A DNA stretch of 17,698 bases. It comes from an uncultured Bacillaceae bacterium. Its GTDB lineage: Bacteria; Bacillota; Bacilli; Bacillales; Caldibacillaceae. The stretch lies in the NCBI GenBank assembly GCA_937983015.1, contig CALKAK010000145.1:1-17698 (forward strand). The letters are read 5' to 3'. The translations under genes were made by a program, and so were the position numbers. Numbering within the stretch: position 1 is the stretch's first letter; every line of letters begins with the position of its first letter. Shown piece after piece: positions 1 to 6,630 of this stretch. The notes under the pieces were generated by a model, which did not search any database, was not told the origin of the DNA, and saw nothing but the letters and a program-made list of their open reading frames with translations.

Positions 1-77
1 TTTTCAATCAACTGTTTTTCATGGGAAGAATTATTGTGCCTGGAAATGTTCATTTTCCCCACTAAAATCGAATCCAA

Positions 78-656
78 TTAGCCCTTGATTAAAGATTCGA
101 TTTGCGTTCGTAAAACCCGGCGGACCATTTCATTTGAAAGTTTTTCTTTCCTGATAATTTTGTGAATCGCCAGTCCATCGATAATCGCATATAGCCGTTC
201 AATTTCCAGCTCCTTATCCACATCTTCCCTTAATAATTGTTCCGCTTCTAAAAAGCCTATAACAAGTTTTACCGCCTCGCGAATTCCATCATTGATATCT
301 TCTTCCCGGTCGAAATAATGGTACGTAAAATGGAACCATACTTCCATTTCTCTTTTGCTTTCTTCATTCAGGGGCAAAAATTCCTCCAGGAATGCGATGA
401 CCTTTTCCTTTGGTGGCAAGTCACTTCTTATCACTTCCCCAAGCCTTTTTTTCACCCGTTCCGAGACTAAATTCATCGCATATGCATATAATTCATCCTG
501 GCTGGGGAAATAATGGCGCAGCGCACCGAGGGATAATTCCGCTTCTTTGGCGATATTTCTTACCGTCGCTCCTTTCATCCCGTATTTTAGGATGACTCGC
601 CACGTGGCCTCTGCAATCCTGGCTTTTCTTTTTTCATGGTCTACAATCTTCGGCAT
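78..656 (-). CDS. TetR/AcrR-family transcriptional regulator
   Basis: A 192-residue DNA-binding repressor. The N-terminal helix-turn-helix spans about residues 25-50, with the TetR-like run NIAKEAELSLGALRHYF; the remaining helical C-terminal half would be the ligand and dimer domain. Its length is normal for the family, and the start MPKIVDHEKRK resembles BetI-like TetR proteins. It is divergent from the membrane protein gene at 760, and two 18-bp palindromes lie between them. It therefore probably represses that gene and itself; this is inference from layout. There is no Shine-Dalgarno sequence before the ATG at 656. An extended -10 box instead sits 6 nt upstream, suggesting a leaderless mRNA. 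The ligand is unknown, and no terminator is seen between the stop and the window edge. Confidence 0.9.
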   Translation of the reverse strand: MPKIVDHEKRKARIAEATWRVILKYGMKGATVRNIAKEAELSLGALRHYFPSQDELYAYAMNLVSERVKKRLGEVIRSDLPPKEKVIAFLEEFLPLNEESKREMEVWFHFTYHYFDREEDINDGIREAVKLVIGFLEAEQLLREDVDKELEIERLYAIIDGLAIHKIIRKEKLSNEMVRRVLRTQIESLIKG

Positions 657-662
657 ATTTTT

Positions 663-671
663 ATCATAACA
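663..671 (-). promoter_or_regulatory. Extended -10 promoter for the TetR gene
   Basis: Read on the minus strand this is TGTTATGAT, a TGn extended -10 followed by TATGAT (5 of 6 to consensus). Only six bases (AAAAAT) separate it from the ATG, so the predicted transcription start falls on or next to the start codon. No good -35 box is seen, as is common for extended -10 promoters. Confidence 0.45.
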
Positions 672-677
672 TATTTA

Positions 678-734
678 TTAATACAGTTGTATTAAATAAA
701 AAAATATGGTATTTTTTTAATACAGGTGTATTAA
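678..734. promoter_or_regulatory. Paired TetR-type operators
   Basis: Two near-identical 18-bp palindromes, TTAATACAgtTGTATTAA at 678-695 and TTAATACAggTGTATTAA at 717-734, have perfect 8-bp arms and are 39 bp apart. They lie between the divergent TetR gene and membrane protein gene and overlap the predicted promoter elements. They are the obvious binding sites for the TetR protein encoded alongside. Assigning that protein is inference; the palindromes are seen directly. Confidence 0.8.
687..715 (+). promoter_or_regulatory. Predicted promoter of the membrane protein gene
   Basis: TTGTAT at 687-692, a 17-bp spacer and TATTTT at 710-715 give a plausible but imperfect SigA-type promoter. The -35 lies inside the first palindrome, and the expected transcription start (about 722) lies inside the second, an arrangement suited to repression. 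Confidence 0.4.
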
Positions 735-759
735 AAAATGGTGGGAGGAATTTTCCTTA

Positions 760-1311
760 ATGAACTGGATTGTATTCTTAATTATCGCCTGTGAGATTGG
801 GTTCTGGGTGTTCGTCATCTCCGGGCTCATTGCCCGATACGTATTCCGTATGAAAAAGCTTGGGCTTTTTCTTCTGGCGATGACACCTGTCGTCGATTTG
901 GTTCTACTAATTGCATCGGCAGTCGATTTATCAAGAGGTAGTGAAGCTACCTTTGCCCATGGCCTTGCCGCAGTGTATCTCGGAATCTCAATCGCCTTTG
1001 GTAAACAGATGATCGACTGGGCCGATCAGAAGTTTCAGAGTAAAGTATTAAAAGTTCCTGTTTCACGTGAAGAATTGTATGGAATTAAGTATGCGATCAA
1101 TGACTTTAAAGGTTGGCTTCGCCATTTACTTGCCTACTTGATCGGTGCTGGTCTAATTGGTCTAACTGTCTATTGGGTGGGAGATTTGGACCGCACCCTG
1201 GCGATGCTCCGTATCCTAGGCGGTTGGACTGTCGTTGTCATCATCGATTTACTGATCAGCTTATCTTATTTTATTTGGCCAAAACAACGGAAAGAAACGA
1301 TTAAAGGTTAA
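760..1311 (+). CDS. Small multi-pass membrane protein, function unknown
   Basis: A 183-residue integral membrane protein with about five hydrophobic segments (residues 3-25, 34-54, 64-81, 119-140 and 150-172) and a basic C-terminal tail. A charged cytoplasmic-type loop (about 84-118) separates the first three segments from the last two. The site GGGAGGA about 10 nt upstream supports the ATG at 760. It may belong to a Bacillus family of uncharacterised integral membrane proteins of similar size (I am reminded of YmcC, not verified). It is divergent from a TetR regulator, which usually implies induction by a small molecule or membrane stress, and it has its own terminator. It lacks the length and layout of common efflux pumps driven by TetR proteins. 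Confidence 0.8.
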   Translation: MNWIVFLIIACEIGFWVFVISGLIARYVFRMKKLGLFLLAMTPVVDLVLLIASAVDLSRGSEATFAHGLAAVYLGISIAFGKQMIDWADQKFQSKVLKVPVSREELYGIKYAINDFKGWLRHLLAYLIGAGLIGLTVYWVGDLDRTLAMLRILGGWTVVVIIDLLISLSYFIWPKQRKETIKG

Positions 1312-1320
1312 GGGAAGAAC

Positions 1321-1354
1321 CGGTAGTTACTATTACTAGTAACTGCCGTTTTTT
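1321..1354 (+). terminator. Rho-independent terminator after the membrane protein gene
   Basis: The arms CGGTAGTTAC (1321-1330) and GTAACTGCCG (1339-1348) pair with one G-U wobble, leaving an 8-nt loop and followed by TTTTTT. It begins 9 nt after the stop codon at 1311. Confidence 0.8.
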
Positions 1355-1430
1355 ATTTCTTCATTATCCGCCAAAAATATACAGCAAATCCACCTAAATC
1401 AATTAACTCTTCTGAAAATATAACAAATGG
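1353..1430 (-). other. Possible C-terminal remnant of a lost gene
   Basis: The minus strand has a 24-codon open stretch reading FVIFSEELIDLGGFAV then YFWRIMKK and a TAA stop at 1353-1355, directly beside the terminator. Upstream it is closed by an in-frame stop at about 1431. The tail looks protein-like (hydrophobic, ending in basic residues) but is too short to assign and could be chance. Confidence 0.2.
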
Positions 1431-1923
1431 TTATATACAAGGATATATATCTATAGAAAAGATACTGTAAATGATAGTAAATGGTTGTCCAAAGATGTCT
1501 CCCGTAAAATGTTTACATCGTAGTGGTGGGCACGTTCTCATGGAGATTTTCCAAAAAATTTCTCAACTGTGGTTGACCGCCTGGATTAAAGGAGGCTGCT
1601 GTGGAAAAGAGTGATGTTGCAATACACATTTCGTGAATTTGCGTATCTATTTCGCGAACTTGCTTCATTATCTCGCTATTTAAATGAAGATCGATAAACT
1701 CTTTCTTATTTACCTCGCTCATTTTCCTAAAACTTCTGTATGTAACGTCCAATCTTTCGCGATAATCAAAAGAATTCGCAAACTTGCGCGCCGGACCCTG
1801 TTTACGGGAAAAACTTGCTATTCGCTATAAGGTAATTTTTTTAAAGTTTTTCACATTCCGCCCTGTTCCGTGAGGCTGTATATACTCGCGGTCAAGCTGC
1901 TGCTGATCCGTATTATGAGACAA
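1431..1923. other. Gene-poor stretch with no convincing CDS
   Basis: Roughly 490 bases with no supported gene. The only open frame, 79 codons on the minus strand (1513-1752), lacks a ribosome site and reads as heptad-like repeats because it crosses the 21-bp periodic tract described separately. The remainder is AT-rich with scattered TCG-containing motifs. Confidence 0.6.
1629..1782. repeat. Degenerate 21-bp periodic TCGCGA-type repeat tract
   Basis: TCG-centred motifs recur at a 21-bp pitch: TCGTGAA at 1631, TCGCGAA at 1652, CTCGCT near 1673, CTCGCTC near 1715, TTCGCGA near 1757 and TTCGCAA near 1776, with weakened copies near 1694 and 1736. Because 21 is a multiple of three, any frame through it yields a false heptad pattern. 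I recall similar TCGCGAA-rich intergenic tracts in other Bacillaceae genomes; that link is from memory. Function unknown. Confidence 0.5.
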
Positions 1924-1980
1924 TAAAAAATGCCTCCTTTTGCTTCGCCCGCAGGTCAGAATAAAGGAAGCATGTTTTTT
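1924..1980 (-). terminator. Terminator of the ndh2-eetA-eetB-dmkB arm
   Basis: The arms TGCCTCCTTT (1931-1940) and AAAGGAAGCA (1963-1972) pair with one wobble. On the minus strand the hairpin is followed by a T-run (1924-1930). The opposite side also carries six T residues (1975-1980), so it could work in both directions. It starts 11 nt after the dmkB stop. Confidence 0.75.
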
Positions 1981-1991
1981 CATATTTCGTT

Positions 1992-2981
1992 TTACATGTT
2001 TCTTTCCAATAAAAAGTGATTTAAACGATATAGGTCATTTTTATACGGACCGTCCGGCAATTTTTCTAATTCGGCCAGCGCTTTTTTCGTATATTGTTTC
2101 ATTACATATTCTGCTTTTTCGATCCCCCGATGCTTTTGCACGTATGATAAAATGACCTGCACGTCTTCATCAGACATCTTTTCTTTCTTTTGCAAAAGCG
2201 GAATTAATTGTTCTTTACATTTTTTTAAGGTGTATATGAGGGGCAGTGTATAGATGCCGTTTCTCACATCACTCAAAACCGGTTTGCCCAGGTCTTCTTC
2301 CGTCCCTTTGAAATCTAAAATATCATCTTTGATCTGAAAAGCCATACCGATGTAATGCCCCATATTCCAGGCGGTATTCGCCTGTTTTTCAGTAGCGCCG
2401 CCGGCTAAAGCTCCCGAATAACAGCTGATCGCAAAAAGCAGCGCTGTTTTGCCACTGATTCTGGAAAGATAGTCTTTCACCGATACCGATGGCGAATAAG
2501 CAGAATGCAATTGCTGTAATTCGCCGATTAATATTTTTCCGATTTTCCTCGTCTTTCTCGTTTGTACGTGAATCTTGCTTAAAAAGGGAGCGTGTTTCGC
2601 TAATAAAGTAAAGGATAGACTGAACAAATAATCTCCTGTATAAATGGCAAATTTGTTGCCGTATTGCGTATGGATGGTCGGCTGATGGCGCCTCATTTCG
2701 GATTGATCGATCACATCATCGTGAACGAGAGTAGCCATATGGAGACATTCAATAGCGCCGGCCACATCAATGATCCGCTCTTCTTCTTGCTCTTTGCCGA
2801 TCTGAGCACACAAGATGACGTAAGCCGGCCGTAAAAATTTACCCCCAGACTGCAGGAGATTCATAACGATCGCTCGTATCGTTTCATCTTGTATGCGTAC
2901 ACTGTCTTCAATTGTTTGCATAACTTTTTCCAGTTGCTTTTTTACATTCGGATAGTCATCCCAGATGCGGTGCAGCTTCAT
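1992..2981 (-). CDS. dmkB: Polyprenyl diphosphate synthase (DmkB-type)
   Basis: A 329-residue trans-isoprenyl diphosphate synthase. It elongates farnesyl-type primers with isopentenyl diphosphate to make the side chain of a quinone. The first aspartate-rich motif is HDDVID (D88, D89, D92), the second is KDDILD (D219, D220, D223), and GGKFLRP at 46-52 binds diphosphate. In the Listeria EET locus the paralogue DmkB works with DmkA to supply a demethylmenaquinone pool separate from the respiratory one; the neighbours here match that locus, so I use the name. The start overlaps the end of eetB by 26 bp, with a GGGAG ribosome site inside eetB, so the two are probably translationally coupled. By sequence alone it could equally be called a heptaprenyl diphosphate synthase component II; context decides. 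Confidence 0.88.
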   Translation of the reverse strand: MKLHRIWDDYPNVKKQLEKVMQTIEDSVRIQDETIRAIVMNLLQSGGKFLRPAYVILCAQIGKEQEEERIIDVAGAIECLHMATLVHDDVIDQSEMRRHQPTIHTQYGNKFAIYTGDYLFSLSFTLLAKHAPFLSKIHVQTRKTRKIGKILIGELQQLHSAYSPSVSVKDYLSRISGKTALLFAISCYSGALAGGATEKQANTAWNMGHYIGMAFQIKDDILDFKGTEEDLGKPVLSDVRNGIYTLPLIYTLKKCKEQLIPLLQKKEKMSDEDVQVILSYVQKHRGIEKAEYVMKQYTKKALAELEKLPDGPYKNDLYRLNHFLLERNM

Positions 2982-3537
2982 CCCGTTCTCCCTTTCCTTC
3001 TTGCGTTTTGCGCATTTCGTGCAGATGGAAATAATGGTTCAGTTTTTCCACATGAACTAATAAGTGGTTCGCAATAATACCGGTAGCAATTCCGGCGAAG
3101 ATACCGATGAATGATAGAACAGGCAAATATAGGAATACCGTCCATGTACCGGCGACCCATGCGGCAATGACTAATTGACCAATGTGGTGGAAGATCGCGC
3201 CAGTTACACTCACGCCGATGAGACTGACATGGTGTTTCCCGCTTTTTTTTACGAGGCACATGCTGAGAAAACTAAAAACGGCACCCATGGCACCGTACAT
3301 AAATGTCGAAAGTGTACCTCCAAATAAGGTGGCGAGAATGAGTCTTAAAACAATAACCTTAAACGTATCTTTAACTGACAAAGTGTACAAGGCCATGAGG
3401 GTTATGATATTGGCCAGCCCGATTTTCGCTCCCGGTGCGAAAGCAAAAGGGAAGGGAATGGCCCTTTCAAACAGTCCAATAATCACCGCATGAGCTGACA
3501 GAAGTGCAATGTAAGCAATACGCTGATTATTTGTCAT
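2956..3537 (-). CDS. eetB: EetB: Gx-transporter-family membrane protein
   Basis: A 193-residue polytopic membrane protein of the Gx transporter / 'heptaprenyl diphosphate synthase component I' family. The family signature PGAKIGLANIITLMAL is at 35-50, and a second conserved segment, GAIFHHIGQL, is at 113-122. About five membrane segments are followed by a charged, His-rich cytoplasmic tail (165-193). Despite the old name there is no synthase motif. In Listeria the equivalent gene is required for EET and is thought to help move electrons from demethylmenaquinone to the cell surface. The order ndh2-eetA-eetB-dmkB matches. It starts 50 bp after eetA and overlaps dmkB. Confidence 0.85.
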   Translation of the reverse strand: MTNNQRIAYIALLSAHAVIIGLFERAIPFPFAFAPGAKIGLANIITLMALYTLSVKDTFKVIVLRLILATLFGGTLSTFMYGAMGAVFSFLSMCLVKKSGKHHVSLIGVSVTGAIFHHIGQLVIAAWVAGTWTVFLYLPVLSFIGIFAGIATGIIANHLLVHVEKLNHYFHLHEMRKTQEGKGERDEAAPHLG

Positions 3538-3587
3538 GGTCCATTCCCTTCTTTATCCCTTATGATGATTGCAAGATAGACGTACTG

Positions 3588-4004
3588 CTACGAACTAATA
3601 ATAACATCATGTTGCTGCGGGTTTTTGGCAACAATTTCAATTAGAAATTTATGAGGTAAGCAAATGATCGTCTCACCCGGCCGAGAGATTTCTCCTTGTT
3701 TAACGTCGATTTGATCGGGGCAATTTGCATAAATCACACGAACTTTATTTTGGTTGACTTCCACCCGATTGATACCGCCGTCTTCGCTATGGACATCGAA
3801 CACTTCTATACCTTCATTTTTCGACAAATTGATCGTTTTTACGACCTCATTATCGACGGAAATGACCGCATAAAGATCTGTATCGGCGCCGATTGCTTGC
3901 GTTTGTTTTAAGTTGAATAGCACTGCTGGAATAAACGATAAAATAGCGAGCATGAGTACGAGTACTATATCTAGCGGCTTCATGACCTTTAAAATAGATT
4001 TCAT
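3588..4004 (-). CDS. eetA: EetA: membrane-anchored NusG domain II protein
   Basis: A 138-residue protein with one N-terminal membrane anchor (residues 11-32) and an extracytoplasmic NusG domain II. The family signature is visible: NCPDQIDVKQG (94-104) and ISRPGETIICLPHK (106-119). Cysteines C95 and C115 are present. From memory many relatives have a further Cys where this protein has D100, so its metal or redox centre may differ. The site GAGGGGAT upstream supports the ATG at 4004, and the gene begins 38 bp after ndh2. In the Listeria EET system EetA acts with EetB between the quinone pool and surface flavins; the exact chemistry is not established. Confidence 0.85.
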   Translation of the reverse strand: MKSILKVMKPLDIVLVLMLAILSFIPAVLFNLKQTQAIGADTDLYAVISVDNEVVKTINLSKNEGIEVFDVHSEDGGINRVEVNQNKVRVIYANCPDQIDVKQGEISRPGETIICLPHKFLIEIVAKNPQQHDVIISS

Positions 4005-4042
4005 TTATATCCCTATCCCCTCAAGCAATTTTCTCGGAATGA

Positions 4043-5941
4043 TTAAGGATATATCGACTTTTGCTCACCGTACCACCAGCGACCGAGTTTTTCGCCGAGA
4101 AAAGGCATGACCCAGTAGTCAAGTCCTAAACTGCGTCCCGCACCATTCATACAGGCAATGGATGCAGGAAGGGCCCAGAACTTATCCCAGCCGAGCATGG
4201 CCGATAAGATAAAGACTCCCAGGAATGCGGCACTGCCCGCACTGGCTAACCATGTGAATAGACCGAACAAAATCGCAAGTCCGAGGGCCAGTTCGATAAA
4301 GACTACCATCTTCTGCATAAATATGGCAACTTCTGGTGTCGGAAGCATGATCTGCATCAGCCACTCAAACCAGCCAGGCATGCTGCTCAAAATGGGTTCT
4401 GCCCACACGGCGCCTTCCGCTGCTCCGGATGCTGCCGATGTCGCTGCTGTCGTAGCGGAAGTTGCAGCGCTCGTTGCCGTTTGCAACCATTCAAACGGCA
4501 TTTTTACCGACTCGCTAACAAGCCAGGAGTCTTCACCGATCCCTTTAAATAGTAGTCCGATATTTTTGATGCTTGAAGTCGCTTCATCCCAGACCGATGC
4601 ACCCCACAGTTTTGAACCCGCTTCATCAAGCCAGAACAGCCCGAGCCAAATTCTTAGCGGGAATGTCCACAATACATTACCGTAACGGTTTGTCAAGTTA
4701 CGGAAAATATTCCGCTTATCTTTAACATAAAAGAATTCGTGTTTAATATATTGAATCATATAGTAGGCACTACAAATTCCGAAGAAATAATATAAGTTCA
4801 CGAGGTGTTTCATTAAATTCGCAAAAAAGCCACTCAAGCGGATTCCCATTAGATTCGCGACACCATAACGGGCACCGATCGAACACATGAAACCGTGATA
4901 TTTTCCTTCATAGGAAACTTTTTCTCCACCGCGAATATCAGCGATGATGTTTAAAGCGGCCGTGATACCCGTCTGCTCGGCAGCCTCAACGATTTGCGGA
5001 GTTGGCTTTCCTTCTGACTCTTCATAATAGGTCAGGTCACCAACGACATAAATGTTTTCGAAACCTTCCGCTTGCATGTATTCATTCACTTTCACGCGTC
5101 CGTTCTTGCCAATTTTCAAACCGAATTTAGCAGCTGCCGAATTCCCTTTAATACCCGCTGTCCAGATTAACGTATAAGTCGGTAATTCCTCACCCGATTT
5201 AAAAACAATGCGGTCTTCTTTCACTGCGACGATGGGAGAATCCTTGAGAATCTTCACACCGTTTTTCACGATGTACTTTTCAGCTTTCGCGGCGTCCTTT
5301 TCATCAAAACTGTTCAAAATCTTAGGCGCTGCTTCGACAAGATAGAGGGTGATTTCCTCCGGTTTGATGCTGTTATCCTTTGCGAGTCGGTCCTTCCATT
5401 CAATCAATTCACCGATCATTTCCACACCTGTAAATCCTGACCCGCATACAACGAAGCTCAACATGGCTTTGCGAACTTTTTCATCACGGATCGTTGCCGC
5501 TTTGGCAACCGTTTTTTCGATATGTTCGCGAAGGCGAACGGCATCTTCTATTGACCAGAGTGTAAAGCCATACTCTTTTACACCCGGAACGTTAAAGTCA
5601 TTCGGTTCACTGCCCAAACCTAAAACTAGATAGTCGTAAGGATAGGAACCGTGTTCGGTTACAACAACTTGTTTTTCTGTGTCAATATCGGTGACATTGT
5701 CCGTCACGATGTTCACATTTTTCCGGCGACAAAAGAGACGCTGCAAATCCAACTGGACGGCCTCTTTTTCGATACGACCGGCAGCGACCTCGTGCAATTG
5801 TGTTAACATCGTATGATACGGATGGCGGTCTATTAAAGTAATCTGAATGGACGGGTCTTTTTTGAGTTTTTTCGCTAGTTTTTTGGCTGCATGCACGCCA
5901 GCGTATCCCGCCCCGACGACGACTATATTTTTTTCTGCCAC
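4043..5941 (-). CDS. ndh2: Ndh2: type II NADH dehydrogenase with C-terminal membrane domain
   Basis: A membrane NADH:quinone oxidoreductase, the electron entry point of the EET chain. Numbering from the GTG start (632 residues), the FAD motif GAGYAG is at 10-15, the NAD motif CGSGFTGVE at about 166-174 and the second FAD contact YVVGDL at about 298-303. Typical NDH-2 proteins end near 400 residues. This one continues with several membrane segments resembling a DoxX-type domain, as in the Listeria EET Ndh2. Between them lies an Ala/Thr/Ser-rich low-complexity linker (about 488-510). I chose GTG at 5941 because AAAGGAG lies 8 nt upstream; the ATG at 5962 has no ribosome site and its first codons contain that Shine-Dalgarno. 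It is first in a left-facing operon and lies downstream of a Rex/Fnr-like operator. Confidence 0.9.
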   Translation of the reverse strand: MAEKNIVVVGAGYAGVHAAKKLAKKLKKDPSIQITLIDRHPYHTMLTQLHEVAAGRIEKEAVQLDLQRLFCRRKNVNIVTDNVTDIDTEKQVVVTEHGSYPYDYLVLGLGSEPNDFNVPGVKEYGFTLWSIEDAVRLREHIEKTVAKAATIRDEKVRKAMLSFVVCGSGFTGVEMIGELIEWKDRLAKDNSIKPEEITLYLVEAAPKILNSFDEKDAAKAEKYIVKNGVKILKDSPIVAVKEDRIVFKSGEELPTYTLIWTAGIKGNSAAAKFGLKIGKNGRVKVNEYMQAEGFENIYVVGDLTYYEESEGKPTPQIVEAAEQTGITAALNIIADIRGGEKVSYEGKYHGFMCSIGARYGVANLMGIRLSGFFANLMKHLVNLYYFFGICSAYYMIQYIKHEFFYVKDKRNIFRNLTNRYGNVLWTFPLRIWLGLFWLDEAGSKLWGASVWDEATSSIKNIGLLFKGIGEDSWLVSESVKMPFEWLQTATSAATSATTAATSAASGAAEGAVWAEPILSSMPGWFEWLMQIMLPTPEVAIFMQKMVVFIELALGLAILFGLFTWLASAGSAAFLGVFILSAMLGWDKFWALPASIACMNGAGRSLGLDYWVMPFLGEKLGRWWYGEQKSIYP

Positions 5942-5966
5942 GCGACTTTCTCCTTTCTTCATTAAA

Positions 5967-6003
5967 TGTGATATAATTCACATAAATTTGCACTATATGT
6001 GAA
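5967..6003. promoter_or_regulatory. Rex- or Fnr-like operator upstream of ndh2
   Basis: TGTGAtataatTCACA at 5967-5982 is a perfect TGTGA-N6-TCACA palindrome. A further half-site TGTGAA lies at 5998-6003 in TTGCACTATATGTGAA. The spacing fits both the Rex and the Crp/Fnr families. It sits between the predicted ndh2 promoter and the GTG start, a position better suited to a repressor. Confidence 0.65.
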
Positions 6004-6028
6004 TTTTTTAACATAGAACACCATTTTA

Positions 6029-6057
6029 ATTTTATAAGAAAACATGAAAATTGTCCA
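6029..6057 (-). promoter_or_regulatory. Predicted ndh2 promoter
   Basis: On the minus strand TGGACA (6057-6052, 5 of 6 to the -35 consensus), a 17-bp spacer and TAAAAT (6034-6029, 5 of 6 to the -10). The expected transcript start near 6022 gives a leader of about 80 nt carrying the palindromic operator. Confidence 0.45.
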
Positions 6058-6060
6058 TAT

Positions 6061-6520
6061 TATTTTGGCATATATCACTCGATAACATCAGTTGATCTGC
6101 ATGGGATGATTTTTCACGGTCAAACTTATTGCTGGAGGATTTTTCCTGTTTTTGAAGATCCTTTTCCTAGAGAAAAAGGATCCTTACAATCCGGGCGCTC
6201 TACGTCATTAGGTGGTCCTAAAAGCCGTTCTTTCTTTTTCTCAATGCCCTGTTCAAAAACCCGAACGATCTACATATTTGTTGTATTCATCTTTAGTTCG
6301 TTTTCAATAATTGAAAAATGAGGAATATGCTTACTTTCTTATCGACCGTTTGAATTATGTACAGGTGGTTCCATTCATCTCTCTTTTCATCAAACAATTT
6401 TTTGTCATTACCCCAATGGTATACACTTTCTTAAAAATACTTCCGCGAAAAAACAAGATTTTTTTACTCGGTTGGCACTTGATTTATGGTACTTAAGTGA
6501 ATTTTGAAATCATTTCCCCC
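6061..6520. other. Long divergent intergenic region of the EET locus
   Basis: About 460 bases without a convincing gene between the two arms. It holds one clear inverted repeat, GATCCTTTT (6157-6165) with AAAAGGATC (6174-6182), separated by 8 nt. Open frames here (plus strand from 6106 and 6311) lack ribosome sites. A minus-strand stretch of about 43 codons ending at 6126 looks protein-like but has no start codon. No riboswitch or T-box consensus was recognised. Confidence 0.5.
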
Positions 6521-6549
6521 TCGACAGCGGGAAAAAATCATGTTAATAT
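6521..6549 (+). promoter_or_regulatory. Predicted pplA promoter
   Basis: TCGACA at 6521-6526 (5 of 6 to -35), a 17-bp spacer and TAATAT at 6544-6549 (4 of 6 to -10). The start would fall near 6556, just before the palindrome at 6565-6582. Confidence 0.45.
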
Positions 6550-6564
6550 ATTAAATGCGTGTAT

Positions 6565-6582
6565 TTGTGAAATATTTCACAC
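6565..6582. promoter_or_regulatory. Rex-like operator upstream of pplA
   Basis: TTGTGAAATATTTCACAC differs by one base from the symmetrical TTGTGAA-N4-TTCACAA sequence recognised by the NADH-responsive repressor Rex in Firmicutes (family knowledge, from memory). An extra half-site TGTGA follows at 6584-6588. Centred about 17 bp downstream of the predicted start, it would block transcription. A Crp/Fnr activator would normally bind upstream, near -41. Rex is therefore favoured, as inference. Confidence 0.65.
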
Positions 6583-6630
6583 ATGTGATTAACAAACAAA
6601 ACTTTCAAACGAAAGGAAGGATGGTTTGGT

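Noticed and set aside
1513..1752. Minus-strand 79-codon open frame
   Set aside because: No ribosome site; its heptad-like wording comes from the 21-bp periodic DNA repeat, not from a protein fold.
6106..6496. Two plus-strand open frames (from 6106 and 6311) between ndh2 and pplA
   Set aside because: No Shine-Dalgarno before either start, no recognisable domain, and codon content looks like non-coding AT-rich DNA.
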